Assembly (NCBI RefSeq): GCF_029350975.1
Contig: NZ_JARKMR010000002.1
Span: forward strand, 744,001 to 808,000
Source of the DNA: Maribacter zhoushanensis
Lineage (GTDB): Bacteria > Bacteroidota > Bacteroidia > Flavobacteriales > Flavobacteriaceae
Direction: 5' to 3'
DNA: 64,000 nucleotides
Positions 17,637-26,215 of this stretch are shown piece by piece. Each line of letters begins with the position of its first letter. Positions within the stretch are counted from its first letter, which is position 1. The translations under genes and the position numbers were made by a program. Below the pieces are notes generated by a model. The model saw only the letters and a program-made list of their open reading frames with translations, had not been told where the DNA came from and ran no database searches.

Positions 17637-18083
17637 ATGCAGCCACTAAATTTCCCTAGCTACACTTTCAGGGTCAAAAATAGCGAAAATAGAACCTTGA
17701 TTTTTGACGTTATACGTAAAAAATTTTTGGTGCTTACTCCAGAAGAATGGGTTCGGCAACATGTGGTACAGTTTCTTATCCAAGAAAAGAAATATCCAAT
17801 CAGCCATATTAACGTAGAAAAACAAATAACCCTTAATGGTTTAAAGAAAAGATATGATGTTGTAGTTTTTAAACCCAACGGTCAACTGCATATACTTGTA
17901 GAATGTAAAGCTCCAGAGGTTTCCATATCTCAAATGACTTTTGATCAAATAGCACAATACAATTTTAAATTGAATGCCACTTATTTAATGGTCACGAACG
18001 GACTCTCACATTATTACTGCCAAACAGACCTTATTGCGGAAAAATATGAATTTATGAAGGAAATTCCTGATTTTAGCCGTTAA
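17637..18083 (+). CDS. HsdR-N-like PD-(D/E)XK nuclease-fold protein
   Basis: 148-aa stand-alone domain like the N-terminal nuclease domain of type I restriction subunit HsdR. The putative catalytic set is visible: Asp74 (KRYDVVVF), then Glu89-x-Lys91 (ILVECKAP), followed by a conserved Gln-rich helix (QMTFDQIAQYNFKL). No helicase or methylase genes are nearby, so this is unlikely to be part of a classical restriction system; a housekeeping role in DNA metabolism next to holA is possible but unproven. It ends 12 nt before the glycosyltransferase start, suggesting co-transcription. Confidence 0.75.
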   Translation: MQPLNFPSYTFRVKNSENRTLIFDVIRKKFLVLTPEEWVRQHVVQFLIQEKKYPISHINVEKQITLNGLKKRYDVVVFKPNGQLHILVECKAPEVSISQMTFDQIAQYNFKLNATYLMVTNGLSHYYCQTDLIAEKYEFMKEIPDFSR

Positions 18084-18095
18084 TTTGCGATCGTT

Positions 18096-19097
18096 TTGAA
18101 GATAGCTGTAGTCATATTAAATTGGAATGGTGAAGTACTTTTAGAGAGGTACCTACCTTCTGTTATCAATTATTCTCCTGATGCAGATATATATGTTGCC
18201 GACAATGCCTCAACAGATGGCTCGGTAGCATTTGTGAAAGCAAACTACCCTACCGTTAAAATTATACAGAATACTGAAAATGGTGGCTTCACCAAAGGAT
18301 ATAATGATGCATTGGTTCATGTAGATGCAGATATCTTTTGTTTATTGAATTCAGATGTAGAAGTCTCGCCAAACTGGCTAACCCCTATAAAAGAAACCTT
18401 TAGCAAGGTACCTGAAGCAGCTATACTACAACCTAAAATTCTTGACTTACTTAAAAAAGATCATTTTGAATATGCAGGCGCAGCCGGTGGCTTTATAGAC
18501 CAACTAGGCTACCCGTTCTGTAGAGGAAGAGTATTTCAGACTTTAGAAAAAGATGTTGGTCAATACGATGATGTAAGAGAAATATTTTGGGCAACAGGGG
18601 CATGCATGTTTATTAAAAAGGAAGTCTTTCATGAACTTAACGGATTTGATGAAGACTATTTTGCACACCAAGAAGAAGTAGATTTATGCTGGCGTGCCAA
18701 AAACCATGGTTACAAAATATTTTATGTGGGTACTTCTAAAGTATTTCATTTAGGCGGTTCAACACTAAGTAACATGAATCCCAAAAAAACATATCTAAAC
18801 TTTAGAAACACCTTATTCTCGATTACAAAAAACCTTCCAAGAAGAAAGGCTTTCATTATTATTTTCTTAAGATTGCTTTTAGATGGTATTGCGGCAATAC
18901 GTTTTCTTTTCCAGTTAAGATTCAAGCACTTCTTCGCTATTTTTAGGGCACATTTGAGCTTTTACAGACAGTTTAGAAAAATGTATAAAAAGAGGGAAAA
19001 AACACAATTTCTCAGAAAATACTATGCTACGAAGTCCATTGTATGGTCTTACTTCGTACATAGGATAAGTAATTTTAACATTTTAGTAAAAGATTAA
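18096..19097 (+). CDS. Family 2 glycosyltransferase (TTG start)
   Basis: 333-aa GT-A fold enzyme, probably transferring a sugar such as rhamnose to a cell-envelope glycan. Motifs in order: MKIAVVILNWNG at the N-terminus, DNASTDGS (nucleotide-sugar contact), LLNSDVEVS (DxD-like), FWATGACMFIKKEVF and EDYFAHQEEVDLCWRAKNHGY (acceptor/catalytic region). The C-terminal 60 residues are hydrophobic and basic, suggesting peripheral membrane binding. The frame begins with a TTG at 18096 and this gives exactly the family N-terminus; no in-frame ATG could replace it. Acceptor unknown. Confidence 0.88.
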   Translation: MKIAVVILNWNGEVLLERYLPSVINYSPDADIYVADNASTDGSVAFVKANYPTVKIIQNTENGGFTKGYNDALVHVDADIFCLLNSDVEVSPNWLTPIKETFSKVPEAAILQPKILDLLKKDHFEYAGAAGGFIDQLGYPFCRGRVFQTLEKDVGQYDDVREIFWATGACMFIKKEVFHELNGFDEDYFAHQEEVDLCWRAKNHGYKIFYVGTSKVFHLGGSTLSNMNPKKTYLNFRNTLFSITKNLPRRKAFIIIFLRLLLDGIAAIRFLFQLRFKHFFAIFRAHLSFYRQFRKMYKKREKTQFLRKYYATKSIVWSYFVHRISNFNILVKD

Positions 19098-19130
19098 CTA
19101 ACAACACATATAAGTGACTTTGTAATTATA

Positions 19131-19138
19131 TAATTTTG
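19131..19138 (+). promoter_or_regulatory. -7 box TAATTTTG upstream of the OmpA lipoprotein
   Basis: Perfect TAnnTTTG match 60 bp before the ATG, giving a leader of about 55 nt. Confidence 0.5.
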
Positions 19139-19198
19139 AAGTCGCTTAGATGCGAAAAATTGAGTAAACCACTTAAATAAGTATAATAGAATAGAATT

Positions 19199-20053
19199 AT
19201 GAAAAAAGTATTATTAGGATGTCTTGGAGTAACGCTTTTACTTTCATCATGTGTATCTTCAAAGAAGTACGCGGATCTTGAAGCTAAACACAAAAGTGCA
19301 CAAGACTTATTGAATTCAGCTACAGTTAAATTAAACGATTGTTTAGAAGAAAAAGCAACAGCTTCATCTAGACTTCAAACTTTAGAAGATCAGAATGCTT
19401 TCTTGAAAGCTAACAATCAAGAGTTGATTAACAATATGGGTAACTTAACAACTTTGACTACCAAAGGTGCTGAGAACCTAGAGAAATCTTTAGAAAGTTT
19501 ACAAGAAAAAGATTTAACGATCCGTAAATTAAATGACGCTATTACACGTAGAGATTCTGTAAACCTTTCTTTGGTACAAAGTTTAAAAGGTGTTCTTGGA
19601 AACATGGATGACGAGGATATTGAAATCAGCGTTGAAAAAGGTGTTGTTTTCGTTTCTATTTCTGATAAATTATTATTTAGCAGTGGTAGCTACAACGTTA
19701 CTGGTAGAGCTAAAGAAGTTTTAGGTAAAGTTGCTAAAGTAGTAAACAACAAGCCTGATTTTGAATTTATGGTAGAAGGTCATACTGATGATGTACCTTA
19801 CAGAGGTAACGGTTCTTTATTGGATAACTGGGATTTGAGTGTTAAACGTGCTACTGCCGTTGTACGTATTTTACAAAATGATTTCAATGTTGATCCTAAG
19901 CGTATGACTGCTGCTGGTAGAGCTGAATATGTACCGGTATCTTCAACTGAAAAATCTAAAAACAGAAGAACTCGTATCGTTGTTCTTCCAAAAATCGATC
20001 AGTTCTATAGTATGATTGAAGAAGGAATGAAAGATCCTGCTATCAATAACTAA
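19199..20053 (+). CDS. OmpA-family peptidoglycan-anchored lipoprotein
   Basis: 284-aa envelope protein. Lipoprotein signal with lipobox LLSSC (Cys18), then a coiled-coil region (about residues 25-120, regular Leu/Glu/Lys heptads) and a C-terminal OmpA domain (about 140-270). The peptidoglycan contacts are present: VEGHTDDVPY, DNWDLSVKRATAVVR (Asp and Arg that bind the diaminopimelate residue) and NRRTRIVV. It likely bridges the outer membrane and cell wall. It is flanked by its own promoter and a strong terminator. A degenerate paralogue lies at 26216-26986. Confidence 0.9.
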   Translation: MKKVLLGCLGVTLLLSSCVSSKKYADLEAKHKSAQDLLNSATVKLNDCLEEKATASSRLQTLEDQNAFLKANNQELINNMGNLTTLTTKGAENLEKSLESLQEKDLTIRKLNDAITRRDSVNLSLVQSLKGVLGNMDDEDIEISVEKGVVFVSISDKLLFSSGSYNVTGRAKEVLGKVAKVVNNKPDFEFMVEGHTDDVPYRGNGSLLDNWDLSVKRATAVVRILQNDFNVDPKRMTAAGRAEYVPVSSTEKSKNRRTRIVVLPKIDQFYSMIEEGMKDPAINN

Positions 20054-20075
20054 TTACTGATTAGTATATAAAATT

Positions 20076-20104
20076 AAAGCGGCTCAAAAGAGCCGCTTTT
20101 TTTT
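20076..20104 (+). terminator. Strong Rho-independent terminator after the OmpA lipoprotein
   Basis: Perfect 10-bp stem AAAGCGGCTC / GAGCCGCTTT with an AAAA loop and a T-run. It can also serve the convergent Sua5/YciO gene. Confidence 0.92.
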
Positions 20105-20123
20105 ATGCCTAATTTTCTTGATT

Positions 20124-20747
20124 TTAAATAATATCTAAACTTCCTTTACCTTCCCGAATTACTTCTGGAGTACCACCTGAAGAAACATCTATAATGGTTG
20201 AACCTACATTACCGCCATAACCACCATCAATAACAATATCAACAAGGTTATCCCATTTCTCATAAATTAATTCAGGATCTGTGGTATATTCAAGAACATC
20301 ATCTTCATCACGAATAGAAGTTGAAACAATAGGGTTACCCAGTTCTTCAACCAAGGCTTTGACAATGCTATTGTCAGGTACACGAATACCTACCGTCTTT
20401 TTCTTTTTAAACTCCTTAGGTAAATTGTTGTTACCTGGTAAGATAAAAGTGTACGGTCCCGGTAAAGCCCTTTTCAGTATTTTAAAAGTGGCAGTATCAA
20501 TTTGCCGTACATAATCGGACAGGTTACTAAGATCAGTGCATATAAAAGACCAATTTGCCTTTGCTAGTTTTATTCCTTTAATACGTGCAATTTTCTCCAA
20601 TGCCTTTGTATTGGTAATATCGCAACCTAAGCCATAAACCGTATCTGTAGGATAAATAACCAAACCACCTTTACGCAATACTTCCACTACCCTCTTGATT
20701 TCTTTAGGGTTTGGGTTCTCGTCGTATATTTTAATGAATTCTGCCAT
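20124..20747 (-). CDS. Sua5/YciO/TsaC family protein (threonylcarbamoyl-AMP synthase-like)
   Basis: 207-aa YrdC-fold protein. Family members make threonylcarbamoyl-AMP from threonine, bicarbonate and ATP for the tRNA t6A modification. Visible motifs are GGLVIYPTDTVYGLGCD, KxxxANWSFICTDLS (here KLAKANWSFICTDLS), LPGPYTFIL and TVGIRVPDN, with the STS segment in PIVSTSIRD. The wording SFICTDLSNLSDYV and the short length place it nearer the YciO branch, whose activity is less certain than TsaC. The gene lies 45 bp downstream of the helicase on the same strand. Confidence 0.85.
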   Translation of the reverse strand: MAEFIKIYDENPNPKEIKRVVEVLRKGGLVIYPTDTVYGLGCDITNTKALEKIARIKGIKLAKANWSFICTDLSNLSDYVRQIDTATFKILKRALPGPYTFILPGNNNLPKEFKKKKTVGIRVPDNSIVKALVEELGNPIVSTSIRDEDDVLEYTTDPELIYEKWDNLVDIVIDGGYGGNVGSTIIDVSSGGTPEVIREGKGSLDII

Positions 20748-20792
20748 AGCACATTGGTTTTAAAAACCATATTGATACTAAATATACCAAAA

Positions 20793-23120
20793 CTATCCCA
20801 ACACTTCCAATTTGGCGAAACGTAGCAATAGCTTTTTTATATCTCCTTTATCAAACATAATTTCTGCCTTTCTATCATTACCCGCACCTTCAATTTTCAC
20901 CACTTTACCACGACCAAAACGCGTATGATTGATTAATGAACCTTCTGTCAGGTTTGGATCAATTTTATTGGTATTCCCAACAGGTTCGGATAGCTGAGGC
21001 TTTAGTTTACGTAATTTTTTAAGTTGCCCAGTATTTGGTTGGCCAACAATTGGAGGCGTGCCTCTTTTTGGTTTTTCTTGACGCAACCTGCTCTTATCAA
21101 CTTCACCAAATATATCGGCATTAATAAGGGATTTGTAACGGTAACCACCATCTAATGGAGTCAGGTTCTCTACATATTTCTCGTCAATTTCCTCTAAGAA
21201 ACGACTAGGTTCTGCATCTATCAATTTACCCCATCGGTATCTGTTTTGGGTATATGTTAAATACGCTTGTTTCTCTGCCCTGGTCAAAGCAACATAGAAT
21301 AACCTACGCTCTTCTTCCAATTCACTACGCGTACTCATACTCATACCAGACGGAAACAGATCTTCTTCCATACCAACAATGTATACATATGGAAACTCAA
21401 GTCCTTTTGCCAAGTGAATGGTCATCAATGCAACCCTATCGTCATCACCAGTATCATTATCTAAATCGGTAGCAAGGGCAACATCTTCTAAGAATTCGCT
21501 AATGTTTCCTGTTGCTTCATCAATCTCTTTCTGACCCTCAACAAAATCTTTTATACCATTTAATAGCTCTTCAATATTCTCCATTTTACCAATACCTTCT
21601 GGAGTTCCATCCTTCTTAAACTCTAAAAGAACACCGGTTTTCTTGGCTATGTGTTCAGATAATGCAAAGGCATCTACAGTTTCGTTCATGACCTGAAAAC
21701 TCTTGATCATGGTTACAAAATCTGTCAATTTACGTTTAGTACCCGCATTTATTTTTAAATCTATGCGGTCTATATTTTCCATAACCTCAAAAATGGAACG
21801 GTTGTAATGATTGGCAGCAACAACTAATCTATCTAGCGTAGTACCACCAATTCCCCTTGCAGGGAAGTTAATCACCCTTTTTAAAGCTTCTTCATCTTTA
21901 GGGTTAATGACCAAACGCAAGTAAGACAACACATCTTTAATTTCCTTACGTTGGTAAAATGAGAGTCCGCCATAAATACGATAAGGAATATCTCTTTTAC
22001 GTAAGGCATCTTCCATAGCCCTAGATTGGGAGTTTGTTCTATATAATATACAAAATTGACCATTGGTCATTTGTTGCTGCATTCTATGTTCCCAAATAGA
22101 ATTTGCTACAAACCTACCTTCTTCGGCATCGGTTGTACTTCTATGAATTTTAATAGCCGGACCATCATCATTATCCGTCCAAACTACTTTTTCAATCTGA
22201 TTTTGGTTTTTCCCGATTACGGAATTGGCAGCATTTACAATATTTCTTGTAGAACGATAATTCTGCTCTAAACGGTACATCCCTACATTCTCATAATCCT
22301 TTTGAAAATTCAAAATATTACTAATATTCGCTCCTCTAAAAGAATAGATACTTTGTGCATCATCCCCTACCACGCATATATTCTGAAAACGATCGGCCAA
22401 AGCCTTTACAATCAAATATTGAGAATGGTTGGTATCTTGATACTCATCTACCAAAATATATCTAAATCGATCTTGGTACTTTGCCAACACATCTGGGTAG
22501 CGCGTTAAAAGCTCATTGGTACGTAACAGTAAATCATCAAAATCCATGGCTCCGGCCTTAAAACAGCGATCTACATAATTCTCATAGATATCACCTGTTC
22601 TTGGTTTTTTAGCCATGGCATCTTGCTCTACCAAATCTGGATCATTACGGTAAGCTTTTACGGTGATAAGGCTATTTTTAAAAGAGGAAATCCTATTTTG
22701 AATCTGTTTGTATTTATAAATATCCTTATCTAGCCCCATTTCTTTGATGATAGAAGCAATAAGTCTTTGCGAATCTTGTGTATCATAAATAGTGAAATTA
22801 GCAGGGTATCCCAACTTACTACCATCTATACGTAAAAGCTTGGCAAATACCGAGTGAAAGGTTCCCATCCACAGGTTTTTTGCTTCACTGGCACCAACTA
22901 TATGCGCTATACGCTCCTTCATTTCACGTGCCGCCTTATTGGTAAATGTTAAGGACAGAATATTAAAGGAATCTACCCCCTGTGCCATAAGGTGTGCAAT
23001 TCTATATGTAAGTACACGAGTTTTACCTGACCCGGCACCAGCAATAACCATTAAAGGTCCGTCTTTATGCAAAACAGGAGCTTTTTGGGCATCGTTCAAT
23101 TCATCTATAAATGAGCTCAA
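20793..23120 (-). CDS. UvrD/PcrA-type superfamily 1 DNA helicase (TTG start)
   Basis: 775-aa 3'-5' DNA helicase for repair and replication restart. Helicase motifs: Q-motif LNDAQKAPV, motif I GAGSGKTRVLTYRIA, Ia TFTNKAAREM, II VDEYQDTN, III VGDDAQSIYSFRGA, IV YRSTRNI, V TIHLAKGLEFPYVY and VI YVALTRAE. The C-terminal tail (LTEGSLINHTRFGRGKVVKIEG) is the Tudor-like RNA-polymerase-binding module of PcrA. The start is a TTG at 23118-23120: an in-frame stop lies five codons upstream, no ATG precedes motif I, and the N-terminus MSSFIDELNDAQ matches the family. Confidence 0.94.
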   Translation of the reverse strand: MSSFIDELNDAQKAPVLHKDGPLMVIAGAGSGKTRVLTYRIAHLMAQGVDSFNILSLTFTNKAAREMKERIAHIVGASEAKNLWMGTFHSVFAKLLRIDGSKLGYPANFTIYDTQDSQRLIASIIKEMGLDKDIYKYKQIQNRISSFKNSLITVKAYRNDPDLVEQDAMAKKPRTGDIYENYVDRCFKAGAMDFDDLLLRTNELLTRYPDVLAKYQDRFRYILVDEYQDTNHSQYLIVKALADRFQNICVVGDDAQSIYSFRGANISNILNFQKDYENVGMYRLEQNYRSTRNIVNAANSVIGKNQNQIEKVVWTDNDDGPAIKIHRSTTDAEEGRFVANSIWEHRMQQQMTNGQFCILYRTNSQSRAMEDALRKRDIPYRIYGGLSFYQRKEIKDVLSYLRLVINPKDEEALKRVINFPARGIGGTTLDRLVVAANHYNRSIFEVMENIDRIDLKINAGTKRKLTDFVTMIKSFQVMNETVDAFALSEHIAKKTGVLLEFKKDGTPEGIGKMENIEELLNGIKDFVEGQKEIDEATGNISEFLEDVALATDLDNDTGDDDRVALMTIHLAKGLEFPYVYIVGMEEDLFPSGMSMSTRSELEEERRLFYVALTRAEKQAYLTYTQNRYRWGKLIDAEPSRFLEEIDEKYVENLTPLDGGYRYKSLINADIFGEVDKSRLRQEKPKRGTPPIVGQPNTGQLKKLRKLKPQLSEPVGNTNKIDPNLTEGSLINHTRFGRGKVVKIEGAGNDRKAEIMFDKGDIKKLLLRFAKLEVLG

Positions 23121-23274
23121 ATTTTCTTTCTTTTAGTAACGTAAATTTAGCCATAAATGAGGGATAGTAAAAGTGAAGTGTTTTAGATTTATAAACAAAA
23201 GCATCTATTTTTTTCAAATTCATAATTAATCAAAAAACAATAACACATTCTTAGTATTATGACCTATACATCAA

Positions 23275-23282
23275 TATATTTG
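23275..23282 (+). promoter_or_regulatory. -7 box TATATTTG of the amidohydrolase operon
   Basis: Perfect TAnnTTTG match 35 bp before the ATG at 23318. Confidence 0.5.
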
Positions 23283-23317
23283 TTAAACAACTACATTTAC
23301 TAACTTAAATATTCATT

Positions 23318-24628
23318 ATGAAAAAACTGGGATTACTGGCCATTGTTCTATTTGGGGTTTCCGTTCAGGCGCAAGGACCAAATCTGGAAAAAGATTATAA
23401 GGCAATAGAAGATAAGGTTATAGATTGGAGAAGGTATTTTCATGAACATCCAGAACTTTCTAACAGAGAGTTTGAGACCTCTAAAAAAATTGCCAAACAT
23501 CTAGAGTCATTAGGTATAGAAGTACAGACAGGGGTAGCACACACAGGAGTTGTGGGTATATTAAAAGGTAATAAACCAGGCAAGGTTGTTGCTTTGAGAG
23601 CAGACATGGATGCCCTACCGGTAACAGAAAGAAATGACCTACCATTTAAGAGTAACGTTACATCTGAATACCAGGGTAAAGAAGTGGGTGTTATGCATGC
23701 TTGCGGTCATGATACACATGTAGCAATATTAATGGGCGTAGCCGAAGTAATGTCAAAAAACAAGGACAAGATAAAAGGAACTGTTAAATTTATATTTCAA
23801 CCAGCAGAAGAAGGAGCTCCTCCAGGAGAAGAAGGTGGTGCTGCTTTAATGATAAAAGAAGGTGTATTACAAAACCCTGATGTTGATGCTATTTTTGGTC
23901 TACACATAAATTCACAAACGCCAGTAGGAACAATACGTTACAAGTCTGGTGGTACTATGGCCGCTGCACAGAGATTTCAAATTAATGTAAAAGGAAAACA
24001 AAGCCACGGTTCACAACCATGGTCCGGTGTTGACCCTATTCTTATTAGCGCTAAAATAATTGATGGTCTACAAACTATTATTAGTAGAGAAATGAATTTA
24101 ACCAATGAAGCTGCCGTCATTACAGTTGGTAAAATTACTTCTGGAGTTCGTAACAATATTATACCAGAAACTGCAGAAATTGTAGGTACTATTAGAACTT
24201 TGGATTATGACATGCAAAAGCAACTTAACCAACGTATGAAAGAAATGGTGAAATCTATTGCCGAAGCATACAAAGGAGAAGCAACTGTAGATATTGCTTC
24301 TGGAACAGCTATTACCTATAACAATCCAGAACTTACAGAACAAATGATACCAACCATACAAGCTGTAGCCGGAATTGAAAATGTTAAAGTTGCCAAAGCT
24401 GTAACGGGTGCTGAAGACTTTTCTTTTTACCAAGAAAAAGTACCAGGTCTATTTTTCTTTTTAGGAGGAATGACACCAGGCACTACGGAGTCCTACCCAC
24501 ACCATACCCCAGATTTTCTAATAGATGATAGTGGTATGTTGTTAGGAGTAAAAACATTAACGCAAATGAGTTTTGATTATTTAGACAATGACAAAACTCC
24601 AAGATTAGAAATGCAACCAAAAGGATAA
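23318..24628 (+). CDS. M20D family amidohydrolase/carboxypeptidase, exported
   Basis: 436-aa zinc or manganese amidohydrolase of the IAA-amino-acid hydrolase/hippuricase type, which cleaves N-acyl amino acids. A signal peptide (KKLGLLAIVLFGVSVQAQG) predicts a periplasmic location. Metal-binding residues are visible in MHACGHDTH (Cys, His, His), QPAEEGAPPGEEGG (Glu pair) and the late TGAEDFSFY / SYPHHTPDF (His). The dimerisation insert occupies about residues 200-320. It starts an apparent three-gene operon with the GltS-like protein (5-nt gap) and the OmpA-like protein. Substrate not predictable. Confidence 0.9.
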   Translation: MKKLGLLAIVLFGVSVQAQGPNLEKDYKAIEDKVIDWRRYFHEHPELSNREFETSKKIAKHLESLGIEVQTGVAHTGVVGILKGNKPGKVVALRADMDALPVTERNDLPFKSNVTSEYQGKEVGVMHACGHDTHVAILMGVAEVMSKNKDKIKGTVKFIFQPAEEGAPPGEEGGAALMIKEGVLQNPDVDAIFGLHINSQTPVGTIRYKSGGTMAAAQRFQINVKGKQSHGSQPWSGVDPILISAKIIDGLQTIISREMNLTNEAAVITVGKITSGVRNNIIPETAEIVGTIRTLDYDMQKQLNQRMKEMVKSIAEAYKGEATVDIASGTAITYNNPELTEQMIPTIQAVAGIENVKVAKAVTGAEDFSFYQEKVPGLFFFLGGMTPGTTESYPHHTPDFLIDDSGMLLGVKTLTQMSFDYLDNDKTPRLEMQPKG

Positions 24629-24633
24629 TTTTG

Positions 24634-26190
24634 ATGAATCAATTTCTTGATAGTATTCCAAGTCTACCATGGTGGACTTGGATTTTTTTGTTTCTTTTAA
24701 TAGTAGCAATCTATGATATTTTTATACAAAAGAGACATACAATAAAACACAACTTCCCCGTTGTAGGTCACCTACGCTATTGGCTAGAAAGCATTGGTCC
24801 AGAAATGCGACAATATTTTGTTGCCAATAATAGAGAAGAGCTTCCTTTTAATAGAATTGAAAGAGGCTGGATCTATGCTTCTGCAAAAAAGGAGAACAAC
24901 TATGAAGGTTTTGGTTCTGATCGTGATTTATATGCACATCAGCATATATTCGTTAAGAATAGAATGATAGGTTATGAAGTGCCTGCAAATCACCCAAATG
25001 CAACGGAGCCCAGTTTCATACCTTGTGCAAAAGTTATGGGTCAGCATAACAATCGTAGAAAACCGTTTAGACCAGGTAGTATAGTCAATGTATCTGCCAT
25101 GAGTTTTGGGTCTTTATCTGCTGCTGCGGTCGAAGCAATGAACAAAGGTGTCCAAAAATCAGGTGCTTATCATAATACCGGCGAAGGTGGCTTATCTCCT
25201 TATCACAAGCATGGTGGAGATATCGTATTTCATTTTGGTACCGGTTACTTTGGAGTAAGAACAGAAGACGGCAACTTCTCTATGGAGAAAATGAAAAAGC
25301 TAGTAGAAGACAATCCTTGTATTAAAGCTATTGAAATAAAATTATCCCAAGGTGCGAAACCAGGAAAAGGAGGGGTTTTACCAGGTGCAAAAATTACTCC
25401 AGAACTAGCTGAAATTAGAGGTGTTGAAGTAGGTAAAGATGTATTATCACCTGCAACGCATAAAGCTTTTTCTAATGTAACCGAGTTAATGGCACTCATA
25501 GAAAATATTGCCAATGAAACTGGCTTACCGGTAGGAATTAAAGGAGCCATAGGAAAATTAGATCAATGGGAAGAATTGGCTGATATTATGTTAGAAACAG
25601 GAAAAGGACCTGATTTCATCACCGTAGATGGTGGTGAAGGTGGTACCGGTGCCGCTCCCCCTTCATTCGCCGATCACGTTTCTTTGCCATGGGTATATGG
25701 CTTTTCAAGTCTGTACAGAGTATTCTTGAACAGAAAACTTACAGAACGAATTGTCTTTATTGGTTCCGGAAAATTAGGCTTTCCTGCAAAAGCGGCTATG
25801 GCATTTGCCATGGGGGTAGATTGTATAAATGTTGCTCGTGAAGCCATGATGAGTATTGGTTGTATTCAAGCTCAGGTTTGCCACAACAATACTTGCCCAA
25901 CAGGTATTGCTACGCAAAGCAAATGGTTGCAAAAAGGTATAAATGTGCCATTAAAATCTGATAGGCTGGCACAATATTTCACTACTTTCAGAAAAGAGTT
26001 TTTAGAAATAACACATGCTGCAGGCTATGAGCATCCAAGTCAATTTACTATGGATGATGTTCAGGTCAACGTAGATGACAACGACCTAAATAAAAGTTTA
26101 GCTTCTACTTACGGGTATAATAAAGCGAAAGTACCGTTCACGGGAGTTCAAGATTTAAAAGACTGTTCGTATCTTGGCGGCAAAATGTAG
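24634..26190 (+). CDS. Membrane-anchored FMN-binding glutamate synthase-like protein
   Basis: 518-aa protein corresponding to the FMN/iron-sulfur synthase domain of glutamate synthase, without glutaminase or GXGXG domains. One N-terminal transmembrane helix (WTWIFLFLLIVAIYDIFI) precedes it. Motifs: SAMSFGSLS, NTGEGGLSPYH, KLSQGAKPGKGG, TVDGGEGGTGAAP. The cysteine set in GCIQAQVCHNNTCPTG has the C-x5-C-x4-C spacing that binds the 3Fe-4S cluster in GltB. The electron donor and substrate are unknown; it probably does not make glutamate alone. A TTG at 24631 is in frame, but the ATG at 24634 is preferred. The 5-nt spacing links it to the amidohydrolase. Confidence 0.87.
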   Translation: MNQFLDSIPSLPWWTWIFLFLLIVAIYDIFIQKRHTIKHNFPVVGHLRYWLESIGPEMRQYFVANNREELPFNRIERGWIYASAKKENNYEGFGSDRDLYAHQHIFVKNRMIGYEVPANHPNATEPSFIPCAKVMGQHNNRRKPFRPGSIVNVSAMSFGSLSAAAVEAMNKGVQKSGAYHNTGEGGLSPYHKHGGDIVFHFGTGYFGVRTEDGNFSMEKMKKLVEDNPCIKAIEIKLSQGAKPGKGGVLPGAKITPELAEIRGVEVGKDVLSPATHKAFSNVTELMALIENIANETGLPVGIKGAIGKLDQWEELADIMLETGKGPDFITVDGGEGGTGAAPPSFADHVSLPWVYGFSSLYRVFLNRKLTERIVFIGSGKLGFPAKAAMAFAMGVDCINVAREAMMSIGCIQAQVCHNNTCPTGIATQSKWLQKGINVPLKSDRLAQYFTTFRKEFLEITHAAGYEHPSQFTMDDVQVNVDDNDLNKSLASTYGYNKAKVPFTGVQDLKDCSYLGGKM

Positions 26191-26215
26191 ATTAAACTAT
26201 TTAATGCATATTACT

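Noticed and set aside
24098..24433. 111-aa open frame opposite the M20 amidohydrolase
   Set aside because: Antisense shadow; Cys/Phe/Ser-rich, no family features.
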